Of a DNA stretch of 64,000 nt, positions 58,931 through 64,000 are shown piece by piece. This DNA comes from VGTK01 sp046327915. GTDB taxonomy: Bacteria > Desulfobacterota > Binatia > UBA12015. The stretch is from positions 3,324 through 67,323 of the forward strand of contig JAXLXO010000034.1 of the NCBI GenBank assembly GCA_046327915.1, written 5' to 3'. Within the stretch, counting starts at the first letter, position 1. The number at the start of each line of letters is the position of its first letter. The position numbers were made by a program, and so were the translations under genes. The notes under the pieces were generated by a model. That model was not told the origin of the DNA, ran no database searches, and was given only the letters and a program-made list of their open reading frames with translations.

Positions 58931-61120
58931 CTACAGCCCGCACGCGGCCTTCGCGTCGGTGCAGCAGTCGTTGCGGTCGCTGTCGCGGCAGTGCGCGTCG
59001 CAGCGGCACGCGAGCTCGGCGTGTCCGCAGAAGCCGTCCAGATCGGGACAGCAGCGTCCGGCGCACGACGCCGCGTCGCCGCAGGCGCAGTCGTTGCCGC
59101 AGACCTTGCCGTCGCCGCACGTGTCGGTGCCGTCCGCGCCCGCGTCGCACTCCTCGCCGTCGGCCTTGACGCCGTCGCCGCAGAGCGGCGGCGACACGCA
59201 CTGCGCGGTCACCGCCGACGACTGGTCGGTCTCGTTGCCGGCCTCGTCGGCGAGATCGAGCGCGAAATCGATCTTGCCGGCGTCTCCGGTGAGGCCGTTG
59301 CAGCCGACGATCACCTCGAAGGATCCCGTAAGACGGCCCGCGCCGTCGACGTCGTACGTGATCTCCGCGGAGTCGCTGCTCAGGATCGCGCTCGTCACGT
59401 CGCCGTCCGCATCCGAGAAGGTGCCGCGCACCGGGTGCCGGACGTAGGCATCGATGGTCGACGGCAGCGCCGCGAGCGAGGTGATCGCGGGAGCCTCGTC
59501 TCCGCCGCTGCAGCCGACCGGTACGCAGCGGCTGCAGTCGAGCGTGCCTTCGGTGAAGCCGAGCGAGACGCACGTCGGTGCGGGCGAGGTCGCGGGGTCG
59601 CACACCTCGCTGCCCTCGACCTTGCCGTCACCGCAGAATTGTCCGGCCAGCGTCCGCGCGCCGCAACGGGGTGCGCCGTTCGCGGTCGAGGCGGTCGGCG
59701 CGATGCACACGCCCGAGCAGCCGGAATCCCCCGCGAGCGGATCGCACCCGTCGCGCGGATCGTCCACGCAGCAGCGATCGCCCGAGCACGCCTTGCTCTC
59801 CGCACCGCCGCAGACCTCGACCGCGCGCAGGCGGCCCGGCGGGTTCGCGTGGCAGAAGCAGTTCGGACTGTCGGCCTCGATCGGCAGGCTGGTGCCGCGC
59901 GCCTTGCGCAGGATGCCGGTGCCGTCCTCGGTGGGAAGGCCGACGTCGAAGGTGCACGCGTCGCCGCACGCGGCCGGGATGCGTGCCGCCGACTCCGACC
60001 CGGTGCGCACGCAGTACGGCGACGCCGGCGCGACGTAGCAGCGGCACGTGCCGTCGACCCGCGTGAGACGGCCGCGGGCGTTCTCGCACGCACCGATGCG
60101 GTCGACGATGCACGCCGCGCCCTCCTCGCAGGACGCCGAGCCGCTGCCGCGATACTGCTCCGACGCGATCGACGGCACGCTGCCGGTGCTGCCGAGCACG
60201 ACCAGCGCGTCGTCGGACGACGGCGGCGTGCCGCGTCCACCCGCCGGCAGGAAGAAGCTCGCCGGGATAGCGATGTCGTCGGTGATCTCCTCCCAGGCGG
60301 ATGCGCACTGCTGCGCCGTCGTTGCGCAGCCGTCGCTGCCGAGGCACACGAAGTGCAGCTCCGTCGCCGGGTCCTCGAGCGTGACCGGCGATCCCGAGCG
60401 CGGCACGCAGTACACGAACGCCGGGGGCGCGGTCTGCGCGAAGGTGTTGCCGAGCACCGACGTCGCCTTGAAGCCGCCCGCGCGCGTGTCGTCACGGACG
60501 ACGTTGAAGGCGATCGACCAGCGGCGACCCGAACGGTCGCGCACGACCAGGTGATTCAGCAGGTCCGGCGTCAGCGTGACCGCCGCGAGATCGGTCACCT
60601 GGACCTCGGAGGTGGTCGCGAACGACGAAGCCGCGCGGGCGTGATCGCGGACGACGGCGCGCGAAGGCGCCTCGCCGGCCGTCTGCGCGGTGGTGCCGAG
60701 GCCGTCGGGCGGCAGGAAGAACGCCGCCGGGATCGTGATGTCGCGCGAGATGGTCGTCCAGTCGGAGCGCGCGCACGCCACCGCGGTTCCGACGCAGCCG
60801 CTCGAGCCGCGGCACGTCAAGCGAAACGTGCTCGCCGGGTCCGTCAGCGTTCCGGTCGAGTCGGGCCGCGGCGTGCAGTGCACGAAGCTGACCGCGTCGT
60901 CGTCGACGCGGAACACGTTGCCGGTCACGCTGACGACCTTCGCCGGATCGGCGGACGAGAGGTTCATGCTGATGGACCAGCGCTCCGAGCCGAGCGGCTC
61001 GTTGACCAGCAGGTGCACGCGGTCGGGCGTCATGGTCGCGGCCGCGCCCTGCGCACGCGCGGCCGCCGACGACCCGGCGAGCGCCGCCACGAGGGCGAGG
61101 AGAGCGATGGTGATTCGCAT
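58931..61120 (-). CDS. Large secreted Cys-rich protein with a duplicated N-terminal domain
   Basis: A 729-aa exported protein. ATG 61120 has AAGG 5 bases upstream; the signal peptide is LLALVAALAGSSAAARA. Two copies of a 130-residue domain follow (about 30-150 and 165-305), each with RWSI++N, VLGN/VTGN, FV+C+PR, DPA+, a C-rich loop, D(I)TIPA+FFLP and a Gly-rich end. The rest has many Cys pairs, including CGDGKVEGSEVCDPAT and CGDGVKADGEEC, which are like the repeats of the protein at 8006-9280, and a PKD/cadherin-like beta segment (GTFSDADGDVTSAILSSDSA). No catalytic motif is seen. It is 11 bases upstream of the Wzm-like gene. Confidence 0.83.
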   Translation of the reverse strand: MRITIALLALVAALAGSSAAARAQGAAATMTPDRVHLLVNEPLGSERWSISMNLSSADPAKVVSVTGNVFRVDDDAVSFVHCTPRPDSTGTLTDPASTFRLTCRGSSGCVGTAVACARSDWTTISRDITIPAAFFLPPDGLGTTAQTAGEAPSRAVVRDHARAASSFATTSEVQVTDLAAVTLTPDLLNHLVVRDRSGRRWSIAFNVVRDDTRAGGFKATSVLGNTFAQTAPPAFVYCVPRSGSPVTLEDPATELHFVCLGSDGCATTAQQCASAWEEITDDIAIPASFFLPAGGRGTPPSSDDALVVLGSTGSVPSIASEQYRGSGSASCEEGAACIVDRIGACENARGRLTRVDGTCRCYVAPASPYCVRTGSESAARIPAACGDACTFDVGLPTEDGTGILRKARGTSLPIEADSPNCFCHANPPGRLRAVEVCGGAESKACSGDRCCVDDPRDGCDPLAGDSGCSGVCIAPTASTANGAPRCGARTLAGQFCGDGKVEGSEVCDPATSPAPTCVSLGFTEGTLDCSRCVPVGCSGGDEAPAITSLAALPSTIDAYVRHPVRGTFSDADGDVTSAILSSDSAEITYDVDGAGRLTGSFEVIVGCNGLTGDAGKIDFALDLADEAGNETDQSSAVTAQCVSPPLCGDGVKADGEECDAGADGTDTCGDGKVCGNDCACGDAASCAGRCCPDLDGFCGHAELACRCDAHCRDSDRNDCCTDAKAACGL

Positions 61121-61264
61121 CGGATCCTTCCGTCGCACCGACGCGCAGCTGCGCCCGCATGCGCGACGGCCGATGATGCGCAACGACGACCGGGGCGTCA
61201 ACGAGAATTCCCGCCACGGCGCACGCATCGTGCGCCAGTCGTACGCTTCCGCACCCGCATCGCG

Positions 61265-62869
61265 CTACAGCTGGCCGCCGCGACTCCGCGCACGGGCGAG
61301 GCCACGCCGCGCGTCGGCGGGATCACCGCCCAGCGAGATCGCGGTCTCGAAGCTCTCGATCGCAGCGGCCGCTTCACCCTGGCTCACCAGCGCCCAGCCG
61401 AGCGCGGTGTACGCGCGCGCGTCGGGTACGAGCTCGAGCGCGCGGCGCGCGTACGCTTCCGCGGCGGCGAAGTCGCCCAGCCGGCCGGCGAGCGTCGCCG
61501 ACGTGATCAGGACGTCGCGGTCGTCGGGCGCGAGCGCGCGGGCCCGGTCCAGCACGGCTCGCGCGCCGAGCAGATCGCCGTCCGCGATCATCGCCACGCC
61601 GAGGTTGAACTGTCCGCGCACCGAGTGCGGCGCGGTCGCGACGGTGGCGCGCCACAGGGTCAGGCTGTCGCGCCAGTCCAGCGCACGCACGTGGCCGCGC
61701 ACCCCGAGCAGCGCGACGAGAACGGCCACGGCGGCGGCGACCGCGCGCGGCCGCGTTCGCGCGACGACGGTCACCGCACGACCGGTCGTGAGTGCGAGCC
61801 CGACCAGCGCGAGATACGCGTTGTGCTCCGAGACGATCTCGCCGTACGGCACGATCTGCGCGACGGGCAGCAGCGCCACCACGAACCACAGCAGGCCGGC
61901 GCCGGCGATCGAGCCGCGCAGCAGCAGCATCGCACCGGTGACGACGAGCAGCGCGAGACCGAGCGCCGCGACCAGTGCCGTCCCGTCGATCGACGCGACC
62001 GGCATCGGGAAGGCGCCGCTCCGATAGTCCGCAAGAAGGTCGGAGGGCCACAGGGCGAGCCGGAGGTACCGTCCGAGGACGCGCAACGAGAACGCCGGCT
62101 GCGGCGCGAGCGCACCGTCGGAGGCCTTCGCCAGCGACGACGCGATGACGCCGCCGTAGAGCCAGAGGCCGACGCCGAGCAGCGCCGCGACGCTCGCACC
62201 GAGCGCGCTCCACGCCCGCGAGCCGTCGTCGTCGCGCACGCCGCGGTGCAACGCAACGGCGAGCAGCACGGCGAGCACCGGCAGCACCACCGCCATCTCC
62301 TTCGCCGCCATCGCGAGCGCGGTGAACGCGACCATTCCCAGCAGCAGCGCACCGCGCCGCGCGACGCCGGCGCGACGCCGGCCGTCACCGGGCGATCCCG
62401 CACCGAGCAGTCGGCACCAGCACAGCAGCGCCAGCAGGACGAAGAGCGTGCACAGCAGATCGCGACGGCCGGCGACGTACACCACCGCCTCGCTGCCGAG
62501 CGGGTGCACCGCGAACAGGGACGCGGCGGCGAGCGCGCCGCCGAGCGAGCCGACCGTCAAGCACGCGAGCGCGTAGACCGCGATGGTCGTCAGCACGTGC
62601 CAGACGAGATTGCTCGCGTGGAACACCGCGGGGTCGAGACCGCCGGCGATGCGGTAGTCGACCATGTACGAGAAAATCCGCAGCGGGCGGTACGAGATGC
62701 CGCCCGTAGCTCCGGTCAGCAGCTCGCCCGCACGCGACAGCGGCAGCTGCACCAGCTCGTTGTCGACCACCAGCGAGGTGTCGTCGAAGACGAACTGGTG
62801 CCCGAGCGACACCCCGTAGACGATCACGATCAGGGTCACCAGCACCGCGCAGGCGGCGGCGTGGCGCAC
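61265..62869 (-). CDS. TMTC/PMT-like membrane glycosyltransferase with C-terminal TPRs (second copy)
   Basis: A 534-aa protein (GTG 62869; the frame is open up to the secretin stop at 62938, so a longer start using CTG is possible). It shares the layout of the protein at 10836-12647: VFDDTSLVVDNELV in the first loop, HPLGSEAVVYVAGRRDLLCTLF, ten or so helices, LDWRDSLTLWRA, and TPR units at the end (FNLGVAMIADGDLLGARAVLDRA, ALGWALVSQGEAAAAIESFE). It probably glycosylates exported proteins at the periplasmic face. Confidence 0.8.
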   Translation of the reverse strand: MRHAAACAVLVTLIVIVYGVSLGHQFVFDDTSLVVDNELVQLPLSRAGELLTGATGGISYRPLRIFSYMVDYRIAGGLDPAVFHASNLVWHVLTTIAVYALACLTVGSLGGALAAASLFAVHPLGSEAVVYVAGRRDLLCTLFVLLALLCWCRLLGAGSPGDGRRRAGVARRGALLLGMVAFTALAMAAKEMAVVLPVLAVLLAVALHRGVRDDDGSRAWSALGASVAALLGVGLWLYGGVIASSLAKASDGALAPQPAFSLRVLGRYLRLALWPSDLLADYRSGAFPMPVASIDGTALVAALGLALLVVTGAMLLLRGSIAGAGLLWFVVALLPVAQIVPYGEIVSEHNAYLALVGLALTTGRAVTVVARTRPRAVAAAVAVLVALLGVRGHVRALDWRDSLTLWRATVATAPHSVRGQFNLGVAMIADGDLLGARAVLDRARALAPDDRDVLITSATLAGRLGDFAAAEAYARRALELVPDARAYTALGWALVSQGEAAAAIESFETAISLGGDPADARRGLARARSRGGQL

Positions 62870-62937
62870 GATCGGCGCCGTCGGACGAGAGGCGCTGCCC
62901 GGTTCGGCCTTCCTGGTCGGTTCAGCCGATGCGGACG

Positions 62938-64000
62938 TCAGTCGTCCGACTCCCGATTCGGGAGCACCCCCACGGTGGGCTTCTGCGCCTCGGTCGTACG
63001 GCTCCGCAGCTTGCGGATGTAGTTCATCTCCGCCTGCGACGGCGGCTTGAGGCCGCTCGTCCGTTCGATTTCGTCGACCACGTCCCACAGCCGGTCCTTG
63101 TACTGCTCGGTCACCAGCAGCGACTCGCTGCGATTGCGGATGACGTGCGGCGTGAGGAGGATGATCAGCTCCACGCGGCGCACGTTGTCCGTGTCCACCC
63201 GGAACAGACGCCCGACCACCGGCAAGTCCATCAGGTACGGCACGCCGGAGCGTCCACGGGAAGTCGCTTCCTGGATGATTCCGCCGATCAGCAGCGAGTC
63301 GCCGTTCTGGACGACCGCCGTCGTCTCGGCCTCACGCGTCGTGAACGCGGGGGATCCGGTCGCGCTCGAGAAGCTGTTGTCGACCTCCGAGACCTCCTGG
63401 CGCACCTGAAGATTTACGAGGCCATCGGCGTTCACCTGCGGCAGGACCGTGAGGATCACACCGGTGGAACGGTACTGGACGTTGTTGACCAGTGCCGACT
63501 GTCCGTTCGCGCCGTTGATGCCGGCCAGGTTCGCCTGCGACGTGAGGATCGGGATCTCGGTGCCGACGTGGATCGAGGCCTCGCGGTTGTCCGCCGTGAG
63601 GATGTGCGGGCTCGCGAGAACCTTCAGCCGGTTCGCCTGCGCGAGCGCGGTCAGGGTGATCCGGAAGCTGCTCTGGTCGGTGATGATCGCCGTCAGCGCA
63701 CCGGTCGAGTCGATGTTGATGAGGCGCTTCAGCAGCTCGTCGACGGTGCCGCCGGGTCCCGTGCCCGACGCGATCGAGTTGAGCAGCGACGCCGCCGACG
63801 ACGCGGTCTCCGACGGCGTCGCGGTCGGAGCCGACGTCGGACGCGGAACGGTGCCCACGGCCGGCGGATTCGCGAGGGTCGTCTGCAGACCCATCTCGAG
63901 CTGCTTGTTCAGGCTGACCTCGGCGATCAGCACCTCGATGACCACCTGGCGCGGCACGACGTCGAGGTCGCGCAGCACCTTCAGCACCTGCTCGTAGTCG
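62938..64000 (-). CDS. gspD: GspD/PilQ-type secretin, C-terminal part (5' end outside window)
   Basis: The last 354 codons of an outer-membrane secretin; the frame is open to the window edge (DYEQVLKVLRDLDVVPRQV). It contains the end of an N-domain (VVIEVLIAEVSL), a Ser/Thr/Pro-rich linker (about 55-80), and the secretin beta-barrel signature (ILTADNREASIHVGTEIPI, VQYRSTGVILTVLPQV, LLIGGIIQEATSRGRSGVPYL, PVVGRLFR, RRVELIILLTPHVI). It forms the gate for type II secretion or type IV pili; the GspD form is favoured by the linker and the SGVPYL/PVVGRLF region. Partner genes would lie beyond the window. Confidence 0.9.
   Translation of the reverse strand, partial: DYEQVLKVLRDLDVVPRQVVIEVLIAEVSLNKQLEMGLQTTLANPPAVGTVPRPTSAPTATPSETASSAASLLNSIASGTGPGGTVDELLKRLINIDSTGALTAIITDQSSFRITLTALAQANRLKVLASPHILTADNREASIHVGTEIPILTSQANLAGINGANGQSALVNNVQYRSTGVILTVLPQVNADGLVNLQVRQEVSEVDNSFSSATGSPAFTTREAETTAVVQNGDSLLIGGIIQEATSRGRSGVPYLMDLPVVGRLFRVDTDNVRRVELIILLTPHVIRNRSESLLVTEQYKDRLWDVVDEIERTSGLKPPSQAEMNYIRKLRSRTTEAQKPTVGVLPNRESDD

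Noticed and set aside
58991..63022. 1343-codon open frame on the plus strand across three minus-strand genes
   Set aside because: It is a shadow of the Cys-rich, TPR and secretin genes, with biased Arg/Ala composition and no recognisable motif.

Overview
The window is GC-rich DNA (roughly 70% by eye) from a Gram-negative-type bacterium. It encodes an outer-membrane secretin, many lipoproteins and exported proteins, an RND-superfamily transporter and Wzm/Wzt-like polysaccharide export. Two acyl-CoA dehydrogenases, an SDR enzyme and acetyl-CoA synthetase point to fatty or aromatic acid oxidation. Cys-rich 'CGNGVIDPGEQC' repeats, RND plus Ycf48-like pairs and TPR mannosyltransferase-like proteins recall uncultured Binatota/Desulfobacterota- or Myxococcota-like genomes. 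This is an inference from family content; there is no rRNA or other phylogenetic marker set here. No tRNA, rRNA, CRISPR, transposase or phage gene was seen.

Layout. 0-10.8 kb (+): the tail of an exported protein, a MASE1 hybrid histidine kinase, a large secreted beta-propeller/cytochrome protein, an SDR, a Cys-repeat protein and a sulfatase-fold lipoprotein. 10.8-14.1 kb (-): cysS followed by a TPR membrane glycosyltransferase-like gene. 14.3-23.0 kb: metabolic and housekeeping genes (two acyl-CoA dehydrogenases, M28 peptidase, acs, queuosine-precursor transporter-like protein, a two-domain lysozyme inhibitor). 23.1-26.8 kb (-): a translationally coupled gliding-type ABC system (ATPase, fused permease/auxiliary protein, DUF4340). 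26.8-33.7 kb: an RND transporter with an embedded PDZ domain, a Ycf48-like lipoprotein and an NTF2-like protein. They diverge from an NtrC-family regulator, with sigma-54-type promoter sequences for the regulator and for a nearby 94-aa helical protein, and a weaker one facing the RND operon. 33.9-35.4 kb (-): a short DnaA-like protein preceded by a repeat-rich non-coding region. 35.4-38.8 kb (-): three coupled exported proteins including a matrixin protease, then a thrice-frameshifted FAD oxidoreductase.

39.3-64 kb (-) is mostly a surface-glycan locus. It has an undecaprenyl-phosphate sugar transferase, four family-2 glycosyltransferases, a two-domain methyltransferase, a YfhO-like and a GT39-like membrane protein, a FabH-like ketosynthase, an exported protein of unknown function, and Wzm/Wzt-like ABC genes. 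Around these lie exported proteins, a second TPR mannosyltransferase-like gene and the C-terminal part of a GspD-type secretin. Many of these genes overlap by 4 bases (ATGA or GTGA), so they are probably expressed together.

The most unusual elements are the RND-PDZ/Ycf48 operon with its divergent sigma-54 regulator, the DnaA-like protein lacking domains I and II with repeats upstream, the unusual gene set of the glycan locus, and an exported 336-aa protein in a patch of lower GC between terminators.
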